Source of the DNA: CAYXEN01 sp964464035
GTDB taxonomy: Bacteria > Krumholzibacteriota > Krumholzibacteriia > WVZY01
Assembly (NCBI GenBank): GCA_964464035.1
Contig: CAYXEN010000037.1
Span: 1-26,022, forward strand
Reading direction: 5' to 3'
DNA: 26,022 nucleotides
In this document: piece by piece, positions 15,644 to 22,414 of the stretch
How the letters are laid out: every line of letters begins with the position of its first letter
Numbering within the stretch: position 1 is the first letter of the stretch
Made by a program: the position numbers and the translations under genes
The notes under the pieces: model-generated
Seen by the model: the letters and a program-made list of their open reading frames with translations, nothing else
Told to the model about the DNA's origin: nothing
Database searches by the model: none

Positions 15644-16693
15644 TCAGTCCTCTATCTTGTTTATCTTGCCGCGCAGTTTGGCGTACTCGCCGTACTCGAG
15701 GTAGCGCTTGTTGTTGTCGAGCATCTCTCTGGTCTTGAAAGTCATGTCCTGGACTTCCTTGATCCTGTCGGTCGCGGTGAAGACGAAAGCGTCGCTTCCC
15801 GCACCGGAACCGTAGGAGACCATGAGAATGCGATCCCCAGGCTCCGCCACGTCCAGGATGGCGCTGAGGCCCAGAGGAGACGCGCCGGAATAGGTGTTGC
15901 CGAGCTTGGGCACGAGCCAACCCTGTTCTATCTGTTCCTTCTCGAAACCGAGAATCTTGCCGGCCCTCAAGGGGAACTTGCCGTTCGGCTGATGGAAAGT
16001 CACCCAACGGAAGTCCTTCGCGCTGAGCCCGGTCTGCTCGAGGATTCCCCGGGCCGCGCCCAGGACGTGCTTGAAGTACGCGGGCTCTCCGGTGAACCTC
16101 CCCCCGTGGCGCGGATAGAACTGGTACTCGCGCCGCCAGAAGTCCGGCGTGTCGGTCATGTACGAGTAGGTCGCGTCCACCGTCGCGATGACGTTGTCCT
16201 TGCCGAAAACGAACGCGGCGGCACCCGCCGAAGCTGAATACTCGAGCGCGTCTCCCGGCGCTCCCTGCGACGTGTCCGCCCCGATGCCCATGCCGTACTT
16301 GATCAGGCCGGCGCGGACCAGACCGAAGCTCACGAACATCCCTTCCGAGCCGGCCTTGCACGCGAACTCGTAATCGGCGGAATGAATCGAAGGAGTGGCA
16401 CCGATCGCTTCGGCCACGATCGTCCCGCTCGGTTTGACGGCGTAGGGATGGGACTCGGACCCGATGTAGATGGCGCCGATGTCCTGGGGATCGATGCCCG
16501 CGCGGAGAATGGCTCTTCTCGCCGCTTCGACCGACATCGTTATCACGTCCTGGTCGATCGATGGAACGGATTTCTCCTCGAGCATGAGTCCCTTCTTGTA
16601 GCTGGGCGCATCGGCTCCCCACACCTTTGCTATCTCTTCCACTTTTATTCGATTCCTGGGGATGTACGCCCCGTATCCTACTATGCCTTCCAT
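15644..16693 (-). CDS. Hydroxymethylglutaryl-CoA synthase, archaeal type
   Basis: A 349-residue HMG-CoA synthase; the short length and sequence are those of the archaeal class, not the 380-470-residue MvaS of Firmicutes or eukaryotes. It begins with IVGYGAYIPRNRIKVEEIAKVWG. Active-site features are E80 in GSESHPYAVKP, nucleophile C112 in FACKAGSE, H234 in FHQPNGKFP, and GNTYSGASPLGL (265-276). It condenses acetyl-CoA with acetoacetyl-CoA to HMG-CoA. It is the first gene of a seven-gene minus-strand operon ending at 9496 and has a strong AGGAGG 6 nt upstream. The 547-bp upstream gap holds a possible promoter and a GC-rich hairpin. Whether it serves mevalonate synthesis, isovalerate synthesis or acyl-CoA breakdown is discussed in the findings. 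Confidence 0.94.
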   Translation of the reverse strand: MEGIVGYGAYIPRNRIKVEEIAKVWGADAPSYKKGLMLEEKSVPSIDQDVITMSVEAARRAILRAGIDPQDIGAIYIGSESHPYAVKPSGTIVAEAIGATPSIHSADYEFACKAGSEGMFVSFGLVRAGLIKYGMGIGADTSQGAPGDALEYSASAGAAAFVFGKDNVIATVDATYSYMTDTPDFWRREYQFYPRHGGRFTGEPAYFKHVLGAARGILEQTGLSAKDFRWVTFHQPNGKFPLRAGKILGFEKEQIEQGWLVPKLGNTYSGASPLGLSAILDVAEPGDRILMVSYGSGAGSDAFVFTATDRIKEVQDMTFKTREMLDNNKRYLEYGEYAKLRGKINKIED

Positions 16694-16738
16694 TTGTCCT
16701 CCTCTTATCGAACGACGACCCTTCGGCCTCCGCTTCCC

Positions 16739-16755
16739 CGGGGCGTCCCGCCCCG
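16739..16755 (-). other. GC-rich hairpin in the HMG-CoA synthase leader
   Basis: CGGGGCG (16739-16745) and CGCCCCG (16749-16755) form a 7-bp stem with a 3-nt loop, about 45 nt upstream of the HMG-CoA synthase start codon. It would lie in the 5' leader if transcription starts farther upstream. There is no T-tract, so it is not a typical terminator. Confidence 0.3.
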
Positions 16756-16847
16756 ATGGGCCCGAACGTTCATACAGTTATTTCCAACTTCACCCGCCGG
16801 ACCTGCGACCCTTTTCTTGGACAGGTCTCTCCCACAGGCGCATCTAA

Positions 16848-16868
16848 TTGCAATTATTGACCTTGCAA
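16848..16868. promoter_or_regulatory. Paired TTGCAA palindromes, possible operator
   Basis: The palindrome TTGCAA occurs at 16848-16853 and 16863-16868, 15 bp apart, in the AT-rich part of the divergent gap. A regulator binding site is possible, but the hexamer is short and chance occurrence cannot be excluded. Confidence 0.2.
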
Positions 16869-16920
16869 GATAGACGGCATGACTTGCACCTGGCAGTCCC
16901 GCTTCTCGACACGAGGTAAT

Positions 16921-16949
16921 AATATAGTACAATCACCATCCTATTTTAA
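16921..16949 (-). promoter_or_regulatory. Possible promoter for the HMG-CoA synthase operon
   Basis: On the minus strand, TTAAAA (16949-16944) is followed after 17 bp by TATATT (16926-16921); matches to the consensus are 4/6 and 5/6. It would give a leader of about 220 nt. A plus-strand pair, TCGACA (16906-16911) to TACAAT (16928-16933), overlaps it, so the strand in use is uncertain. Confidence 0.28.
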
Positions 16950-17174
16950 GCAGAATTTTCCAGGTCCCCGTCACGGTTTCCCGCTCCTTCCTGAAGCCCG
17001 GTCTCGACGACGCTCATCGCGCGAAGTGAATCGAGAGCCTCGACAATCTCATACCACCAGATGAAAACGGAAGAACGATGATCGGTTCATTGCGTAGTTC
17101 CGCACGTATGATGGTTTGAGAGTATTAATTATTCGTGGAGCTTCTTAGCACGGCACTCTTATCGATTCCATTTG

Positions 17175-17203
17175 TTGACACTTCAAGAGAATTGTTGGAT
17201 AAT
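17175..17203 (+). promoter_or_regulatory. Strong sigma70-type promoter for the cytochrome-porin operon
   Basis: A perfect TTGACA (17175-17180), a 17-bp spacer and GATAAT (17198-17203, 5/6). Transcription would start near 17210, about 30 nt before the cytochrome start codon at 17241. It is the best promoter match in the window and lies exactly where an operon promoter is expected. Confidence 0.7.
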
Positions 17204-17240
17204 AATCGTCGAGCACGAAACTTCATGATGGGAGGTGGAG

Positions 17241-18173
17241 ATGAGAATATGCCTGCCTTTGTACCGGCACTTCTTTTTTTGTGCCTTGATCTTGTTCATC
17301 ATTGCTCCGCAAAGCGTGGTTAAGGCGGCGGACGATGTCGATGATGAAACTTGCCTTACGTGTCACGAGGGGTATGATCGATCCCTTGCACAAACTGCAC
17401 ACCGGCTCAGTTCCCAAACGGAGTCACCCGAGGTGAAGATCGGCTGTACGAATTGTCATCCCGGGGCGGAAGAACACGTGAACGATCCGTCACCTGCGAA
17501 CATGCAGACGGCCGCCGAACTCGTTTCGCTCGATGCAATCAGTTTGTGCACGCAATGTCACAAGGCTCATGAACAGCTGGATGATTACGGTTTCGACGCG
17601 CATTCATCGGAGCAATTGAGCTGCGCCGACTGCCACAAGGTTCACGGCGGGAACCCGGCGCTTCTGCTCGACGACAGCGCCGAGTTCTGTCTCAAGTGCC
17701 ATTCCAAGATGCGGAACAGCTTTGCAAAGACCTCGAACCATCCAGTGTTGCAGGCCGACCTGACTTGTTTGAGTTGCCATCGCTTCAGCAAGCGCAAGGG
17801 CAACAATCTCGCATACGAGTTCGCAGGCACTTGCAGGCGGTGTCATCCCGAGCAAGGAGCGCCGCACGTCTACGAACACGAAGCGGTCAATTCATATACG
17901 ATAGAAGGGAGTGGATGCACGCAGTGTCACGACCCTCACGGCAGCGCCAACGATAGATTGTTACGCCAACCCGACAATCGGCTTTGTGAACAGTGCCATT
18001 TCCCCGCCGGGCACAAGACAGCCCACGGCGGCATCTGGGCCAAGTACGCCTGCGAGCAGTGTCACGTGGACATACATGGTTCGTACGTGAGCAATCTGTT
18101 CCTCGATCCCGATCTACCCGCAAAATTTTCAGGTGATTGCTACAACATTGGATGCCACAGTCTAATCAAATAG
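17241..18173 (+). CDS. Periplasmic multiheme c-type cytochrome (10 CXXCH plus one CX4CH), MtrA/DmsE-like role
   Basis: A 310-residue protein with a signal peptide (residues 1-29, hydrophobic FFFCALILFIIAP, ending VVKA). Ten CXXCH heme motifs start at C38, C69, C103, C128, C150, C176, C198, C226, C249 and C271. An eleventh possible site of the CX4CH type (C300-C305-H306) is close to the C-terminus. Length and heme count are near those of the decaheme MtrA/DmsE/PioA family, which passes electrons through an outer-membrane barrel. The next gene encodes such a barrel, starting 11 nt after this stop. ATG 17241 has GGAGG 5 nt upstream, and a strong promoter lies just before it. The direction of electron flow (reduction or oxidation outside the cell) cannot be told from the sequence. 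Confidence 0.93.
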   Translation: MRICLPLYRHFFFCALILFIIAPQSVVKAADDVDDETCLTCHEGYDRSLAQTAHRLSSQTESPEVKIGCTNCHPGAEEHVNDPSPANMQTAAELVSLDAISLCTQCHKAHEQLDDYGFDAHSSEQLSCADCHKVHGGNPALLLDDSAEFCLKCHSKMRNSFAKTSNHPVLQADLTCLSCHRFSKRKGNNLAYEFAGTCRRCHPEQGAPHVYEHEAVNSYTIEGSGCTQCHDPHGSANDRLLRQPDNRLCEQCHFPAGHKTAHGGIWAKYACEQCHVDIHGSYVSNLFLDPDLPAKFSGDCYNIGCHSLIK

Positions 18174-18184
18174 AGAGGTCTGTC

Positions 18185-19750
18185 ATGAGGAAGCTTTCGA
18201 TAACGCAGATCCTGCTGTTTACCCTTGTAGTGGCTCTGATCCAAGCGGCGCGCGCAAACGCCGATGAGGGCAACGTCCGCCTGGGGGTCGGATACGTGTT
18301 TCTCGATGAAGAAGGCAACCACTCCGTCAACCAGGAAACCTTCAATACGTTCAAGGGATTGAACCTTTCCATCGAGAATCTGGCGTACGCGATGGACAAC
18401 GGGGTGAACTTGACGGGTAGTTTCAGGAACATCACCCTGGACAACCGCAATTTGAGGTTCTCGACTTTCAAATCGCGTCTTTTTTCCATCAAGTTCCGGG
18501 ACAGTAAGTACCGGAGGGTATATGATCACGATGCGGCGCAGTTCACCAGCCGGGAGACCATCGCGGGCTCGGCCTCCGCTTCACCATTCGAGAACGTCAA
18601 GATCTTCGGAGGATTCCAAAGGATAGACAAACAAGGGAACGACCTCGTGGAGTTCATTGAACCCTCCGATCCACTCCTGCTCAGCACCGACTACGACCGT
18701 ATGTCTATCAATGTCGGAGGCCAGGGATTCTATCGCAAGAGCAGTATCCGGGTCGAATACGTGACTTCGGATTACAACGATCACGCGCACGAAGGAACGG
18801 ATCGCAAGGCCGACGACTTCCGTGTAAACGCCAGCACGGCCGTTCCTCGTCTGGAGCGAGTCATTCTCTCCGGCGGTTACAACCATCGCGTAGACAAGCT
18901 CGACTCGGAAGCGGCCGAGCTTCGAACCAACCGGGGCTGGGGAGCGATAAGGATTTATCTGCCTCGCGAGACGAAACTCGATTTTCGCACGGTCTTTGCG
19001 AGGACGAAGCATAGCGCGAACCTCATCGAGACCGACAACGCGATGAACACTATCGTGCTGAGCAAGATCTGGAAAAGGCGGGGCGGCCTGAGGCTCGGTT
19101 ATGAAAACAGAATCGCGGACGACCTGATCGATCGAAGCCAGTCGCACGGACTATTGGCCGGCGCCTGGCTGAATCTGCGCAACCGCCTCTTCGCCAGGGG
19201 GATGATCGCGATCAGAAACAAAGATATCGTAACCGGATCGACCCTCCTCGGCGACGAGGATTTCACGCGCTACCGGGCCTCCCTCAGGTATTCGGACGGC
19301 AGGTGGGGATCCATCTCCGCCCAGTACCGCGCCCAGGTGCGGGAGAACCCGGATATCGGAGCCAAGGTGGATTATCGGTCGGTTTCCACGGAACTGCGGC
19401 TCGTGCGTGCATCCTGCGGCGAAGCGGACATCGTCTATTCCTATTATACCGGCGAATACACCAACCGCGTGGAAGGATTCGTGTTTGCCGATCACATCGT
19501 CACGGGAACCCTTTCCCCGGCCAGGATCGGCAGACTCGGAGTCAACCTCGGCGGCACCTATTACCGCAGCCTCAGGGACCTGGACACCGAGAAATTCAGC
19601 ATGTTCTTCTCGGCCAGTTACGATCTCGGCGAATCATTCGTTTTCGAGGCGAAGTACTCGGTTTTCAACTACGACAACTTCCTTGTTCATGACGAATTCT
19701 ATACGGGGAACATAGTCGAAGTAAGCCTTGCGAAGAACGTCGACTTCTGA
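18185..19750 (+). CDS. Outer-membrane beta-barrel porin of the porin-cytochrome conduit
   Basis: A 521-residue protein with a signal peptide cleaved near A26 (AARANA). The rest is a series of alternating hydrophobic/polar strands divided by charged turns (for example FRVNAS, ILSGGYNHRV, KLDFRTVFAR, FSMFFSASYDLG), ending in a terminal phenylalanine (AKNVDF), the usual signal for outer-membrane insertion. Only one Cys is present in the mature protein and no heme motif. It is encoded between two multiheme cytochromes, which points to an MtrB/PioB/OmbB-like sleeve. It is shorter than MtrB (about 700), so fewer strands are expected, and no convincing sequence similarity to MtrB can be claimed by eye. 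AGAGAGG lies 6 nt before ATG 18185. Confidence 0.85.
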   Translation: MRKLSITQILLFTLVVALIQAARANADEGNVRLGVGYVFLDEEGNHSVNQETFNTFKGLNLSIENLAYAMDNGVNLTGSFRNITLDNRNLRFSTFKSRLFSIKFRDSKYRRVYDHDAAQFTSRETIAGSASASPFENVKIFGGFQRIDKQGNDLVEFIEPSDPLLLSTDYDRMSINVGGQGFYRKSSIRVEYVTSDYNDHAHEGTDRKADDFRVNASTAVPRLERVILSGGYNHRVDKLDSEAAELRTNRGWGAIRIYLPRETKLDFRTVFARTKHSANLIETDNAMNTIVLSKIWKRRGGLRLGYENRIADDLIDRSQSHGLLAGAWLNLRNRLFARGMIAIRNKDIVTGSTLLGDEDFTRYRASLRYSDGRWGSISAQYRAQVRENPDIGAKVDYRSVSTELRLVRASCGEADIVYSYYTGEYTNRVEGFVFADHIVTGTLSPARIGRLGVNLGGTYYRSLRDLDTEKFSMFFSASYDLGESFVFEAKYSVFNYDNFLVHDEFYTGNIVEVSLAKNVDF

Positions 19751-19752
19751 GA

Positions 19753-19780
19753 CCGGAGGATCAAAGGGAGGTTCCTCCGG
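19753..19780 (+). other. Stem-loop directly after the porin gene
   Basis: CCGGAGGA (19753-19760) and TCCTCCGG (19773-19780) form a perfect 8-bp stem with a 12-nt loop, starting 2 nt after the porin stop codon. No T-tract follows. The loop and stem contain GGAGG-like sequence. Confidence 0.5.
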
Positions 19781-19841
19781 AAGGACCCAAGGAAAGGAGA
19801 GGAGGTGTGGCAAGCGAATACTTGTTTTCAATGAAACTGCT

Positions 19842-19858
19842 TCGTTGCCGCAGGCAAC
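19842..19858 (+). other. Stem-loop in the porin-lipoprotein intercistronic region
   Basis: CGTTGCC (19842-19848) and GGCAACG (19852-19858) form a perfect 7-bp stem with a GCA loop. It is the second of three hairpins in the 199-nt gap. Confidence 0.5.
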
Positions 19859-19895
19859 GCGCGGCGCCGGCACGGCGTCCAACCGGCGACACAAT

Positions 19896-19910
19896 CGGCG
19901 CAAGGCGCCG
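19896..19910 (+). other. Third stem-loop before the cytochrome lipoprotein gene
   Basis: CGGCGC (19896-19901) and GCGCCG (19905-19910) form a 6-bp GC-only stem with an AAG loop, about 25 nt upstream of the GGGAGG ribosome site of the next gene. It could act in mRNA stability or translation control. Confidence 0.4.
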
Positions 19911-19949
19911 AAGTGAGGGTAGTGAGCTGTCAATAGGGAGGTGCTTATC

Positions 19950-21059
19950 ATGAAGTATTTTCTCAGATTCGCGATACTTCTCGCGGGAATCATGCTTCTC
20001 TCGTGGGGATGCGAGAGAAAAACGACGAACGAGATCACCAATCTCGTATCCCCGGAAGTATCGTCCTACGTCGGGAGTGAGGCATGCCAGAGTTGCCATC
20101 AAAGTATCTACGATAGTTTCCGCAAGACGGGCCATCCGTACAAATTGAGCGACGCGGCGGACGCCCAGCAACCCGGTTACTACCCATTCTCCACGGTCGA
20201 GGTATCACCGACGATACCGGGCGGCTGGAGTAACGTGAGCATGGTGATAGGAGGGTTCTGGTGGAAAGCTCGTTTCATAGACAACGATGGACGCATCTAC
20301 ACGGGACCACAGAGACAGTACAACCTGGCCACGGGCGAATTCGTCAAGTACGAGACGGACACCCTTGGCCTCAAGAACTACACTTGCGGTGGATGTCATA
20401 CAACCGGCTACAAAGCCGTCGGCAATCAGAACGGCAAGCCGGGGTTGATCGGAACGTGGGCGTTGAACGGAGTCCAGTGCGAGGCCTGCCACGGCCCCGG
20501 CGGATCCCACGTAGAGAATCCTTATGACGTGAACATGACGATCGACCGCTCGAGCGAGATGTGCGGGGAGTGTCACCACCGCGGCGACGTTTTCAAGATT
20601 CCGGCCAAGGGCGGGTTCGTGAAACACCATGAACAATGGAACGAGATGTTCACGACGAAGCACAGCGCCCTTCAGTGCGTGACTTGCCACGACCCCCACG
20701 TGGGTCTTCACCCACTCAACCCGGACCGAGCCTCGGCGATCAGGATCCAGTGCGAAAACTGCCACTTCAAGCAGGCCGAAGGATACGCGAACTCGACGAT
20801 TCTCCATGCGCAGGCCTCGGTTACATGCACCAATTGCCATATGCCCTATAGCGCCAAGTCCGCGATCGGGGACCTGGCCACGTTCACGGGGGACATCCAC
20901 TCGCATCTCTGGCGGATAAACCCCGATACGACCGCCCAGATGTTCACCCCCGACCAGAAATACGCAAACGGGTACATCACTCTCGACTATTCGTGCAAGC
21001 CGTGCCATCCTTCGAAGAGCCTGACTGAGCTCTTCCAGGCCGTACCGAATATCCACTGA
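19950..21059 (+). CDS. Octaheme c-type cytochrome lipoprotein (cytochrome c554-like N-terminus)
   Basis: A 369-residue protein. The N-terminus (KYFLRFAILLAGIMLLSWGC) is a lipoprotein signal with lipidated C21. Eight CXXCH motifs start at C46, C146, C177, C205, C243, C268, C293 and C349. YVGSEACQSCHQSIYDSF, GHPYKL and later CEACHGPGGSH are typical of the cytochrome c554 group. The long heme-free stretch at 51-145 (WWKARFIDNDGRIYTG) suggests an additional small domain. As third gene after a periplasmic cytochrome and a barrel, it is the expected outer-surface partner (role of MtrC or OmcB), though its sidedness is inferred. ATG 19950 has GGGAGG 8 nt upstream. A strong terminator follows. Confidence 0.92.
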   Translation: MKYFLRFAILLAGIMLLSWGCERKTTNEITNLVSPEVSSYVGSEACQSCHQSIYDSFRKTGHPYKLSDAADAQQPGYYPFSTVEVSPTIPGGWSNVSMVIGGFWWKARFIDNDGRIYTGPQRQYNLATGEFVKYETDTLGLKNYTCGGCHTTGYKAVGNQNGKPGLIGTWALNGVQCEACHGPGGSHVENPYDVNMTIDRSSEMCGECHHRGDVFKIPAKGGFVKHHEQWNEMFTTKHSALQCVTCHDPHVGLHPLNPDRASAIRIQCENCHFKQAEGYANSTILHAQASVTCTNCHMPYSAKSAIGDLATFTGDIHSHLWRINPDTTAQMFTPDQKYANGYITLDYSCKPCHPSKSLTELFQAVPNIH

Positions 21060-21084
21060 GACCGGCCGACATTCCGGTTAACAC

Positions 21085-21119
21085 AGAGAACCCCTTCTCC
21101 GCGTGAGAAGGGGTTCTCT
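21085..21119 (+). terminator. Strong terminator of the cytochrome-porin operon
   Basis: AGAGAACCCCTTCTC (21085-21099) pairs perfectly with GAGAAGGGGTTCTCT (21105-21119): 15 bp with a 5-nt loop, followed by TTCGCTT. The short T-rich tail makes it a fair intrinsic terminator. It begins 26 nt after the cytochrome stop and may also stop the converging minus-strand gene. Confidence 0.85.
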
Positions 21120-21164
21120 TTCGCTTGTCATTCAAGCGCGGGGCGGCTCCAAGCCCCCCGGCAA

Positions 21165-21584
21165 TCAGGCTGTCGCTGCTTGTCCTTTTCCTCCCTTGAA
21201 CACGATGGCCAGAACAAGGCCTGCTATCATGTAGCTGATCGTGCCGTAAATGAACCATTTCAGGGCGAAGGAATAGGTGACCGGTAGAACAGCGTATGTG
21301 TTGTACGCCGCCGGAAGCGCCATCATCAACCCTATGTAGAGACCGTAGCGGAGGCCTTCCGCCAGCCCCTTGCGCTCGTAGCCCTTGGAGAAGATGAAAG
21401 CGAAGAAGAAAGAGAAGATGATGTTGGTGATAATCAAGATGGAATACTTCATTTCCCCCTCAGGGCGCCAGACGCTGCTCGTGGCTTCGTAGTCTTTCGA
21501 TAACAAGACTCCGTGCACCAGGAAGCTCAGGGCTTCCAGCACGATCAACGCGACGATGAAACCCAACCATACCCGCTTGTTCAT
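21165..21584 (-). CDS. Small four-helix integral membrane protein, unknown function
   Basis: A 139-residue protein with four predicted transmembrane helices (about 6-28, 47-66, 80-99, 108-129) and short polar loops. The second half has GLRYGLYIGLMMALPAAYNTYAV, and a charged SKGYERKG loop lies between helices 2 and 3. I do not recognise the family; it has the general look of small DUF-type membrane proteins. ATG 21584 is fixed by AGGAGG 5 nt upstream; the frame remains open to 21635 but without another ribosome site. A promoter candidate lies about 70 bp before it. It converges on the cytochrome operon terminator and shows no clear functional tie to its neighbours. Confidence 0.8.
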   Translation of the reverse strand: MNKRVWLGFIVALIVLEALSFLVHGVLLSKDYEATSSVWRPEGEMKYSILIITNIIFSFFFAFIFSKGYERKGLAEGLRYGLYIGLMMALPAAYNTYAVLPVTYSFALKWFIYGTISYMIAGLVLAIVFKGGKGQAATA

Positions 21585-21655
21585 TGTTCCTCCTTGATTG
21601 GAAGTTGAACAAAACGATTTAGGGAAGTGGGGCAAAGATCTCGGTCACTGCCTCC

Positions 21656-21684
21656 GGTATAGGAGATGAACGAATGTTTGTAAA
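21656..21684 (-). promoter_or_regulatory. Candidate promoter for the small membrane protein gene
   Basis: On the minus strand, TTTACA (21684-21679, 5/6) is followed after 17 bp by TATACC (21661-21656, 4/6). The predicted leader is about 65 nt. Confidence 0.42.
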
Positions 21685-21807
21685 GAAAATACTTGCAACG
21701 GCCGGGCGGATCGATCAGAATGATCTTGCAGAACGTTTGCCTTGCTTTTCCAATTGCTCCCCGCTCCATCCCGGGTTTGAGCTGACCGGTTCGCACAGCT
21801 CCCGATC

Positions 21808-22353
21808 GTGGCAAGTACCAGAGAAATAAGCTCATTCCTCGAAAAGAAGCTCGCTTCGAGCGGCAGGGACGGCGCTTCCCTCGTCGAAGCCTCGAGGTGG
21901 CTCGTGCAAGCGGGAATCCTGGCCAAGGACAGATCCCCGGAGGAGTACCTGCGTGAGCTTTTCAGGACCGGCAAGATATCGGGAGCGTACCAATTTCCGA
22001 ACAAGAGATGGGTGGTGATCAACCGCTCACGGCTGCCCGACGGAATAAAGCGCGTGATACCCCTGAAGGAAGCCGCCGAGACGCTTCGCATCTCCGAGGC
22101 CCGCATCCGGAAGCACGTCAAAGAGGGAGAGCTCAAACCGCTTGACTTCGGTTCCTCGCTTCTTCTTTTTCATGAAGAGGAAATAAGAGCTTTCAAGCAT
22201 GCGACGGATCGCACGTACAGGATGCTCTTCCCCGATGACGGGAAGATCAAGCAGATAGACATCGATAAATTGAGGAGACAGCTCTATTATCTTCGCTCCG
22301 ACATCCGGCTCATCGCCGAAAGGATCGAGGAACTGATAAGATTGCTGGACTGA
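21808..22353 (+). CDS. MerR/excisionase-like helix-turn-helix protein
   Basis: A 181-residue basic protein. Residues about 83-130 form a helix-turn-helix_17/excisionase-like domain: VIPLKEAAETLRISEARIRKHVKEGEL, then a wing ending FHEEEIRAF. Residues 1-75 are a separate helical region (SLVEASRWLVQAG, PEEYLRELFRTGKI) that may be a second winged helix. The last 35 residues (KLRRQLYYLRSDIRLIAERIEELI) form an amphipathic, probably coiled-coil helix, suited to dimerisation. The only usable start is GTG 21808, since an in-frame stop lies at 21778-21780; no good ribosome site is visible, so translation may be weak or leaderless. It lies 61 nt before the ferritin-like/VIT1 gene on the same strand and could regulate it, which is inference. 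Confidence 0.75.
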   Translation: MASTREISSFLEKKLASSGRDGASLVEASRWLVQAGILAKDRSPEEYLRELFRTGKISGAYQFPNKRWVVINRSRLPDGIKRVIPLKEAAETLRISEARIRKHVKEGELKPLDFGSSLLLFHEEEIRAFKHATDRTYRMLFPDDGKIKQIDIDKLRRQLYYLRSDIRLIAERIEELIRLLD

Positions 22354-22414
22354 TAAAGAAATACGACCCCGCGGATTCCTCTCGCAGCGTCCTCCAGAAA
22401 GGCGTATCCCAGCC

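Larger units (their letters stand above)
16694..17240. other. 547-bp divergent intergenic region
   Basis: This separates the acyl-CoA operon (minus) from the cytochrome operon (plus). The middle is clearly more AT-rich than the flanking genes (for example 16840-16960 and 17100-17210). It holds a clear plus-strand promoter near 17175-17203, weaker promoter-like pairs near 16906-16949, a GC-rich hairpin at 16739-16755 and a TTGCAA pair at 16848-16868. Short frames on either strand show no family resemblance and no good ribosome site, so no gene is called. Confidence 0.7.

Noticed and set aside
14225..16237. 670-codon open frame on the plus strand
   Set aside because: Antisense of the thiolase and HMG-CoA synthase genes, both of which have intact catalytic motifs.
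21601..21807. Small gene or RNA in the gap before the HTH gene
   Set aside because: No ribosome site with a credible frame and no strong hairpin; only a minus-strand promoter candidate was found.
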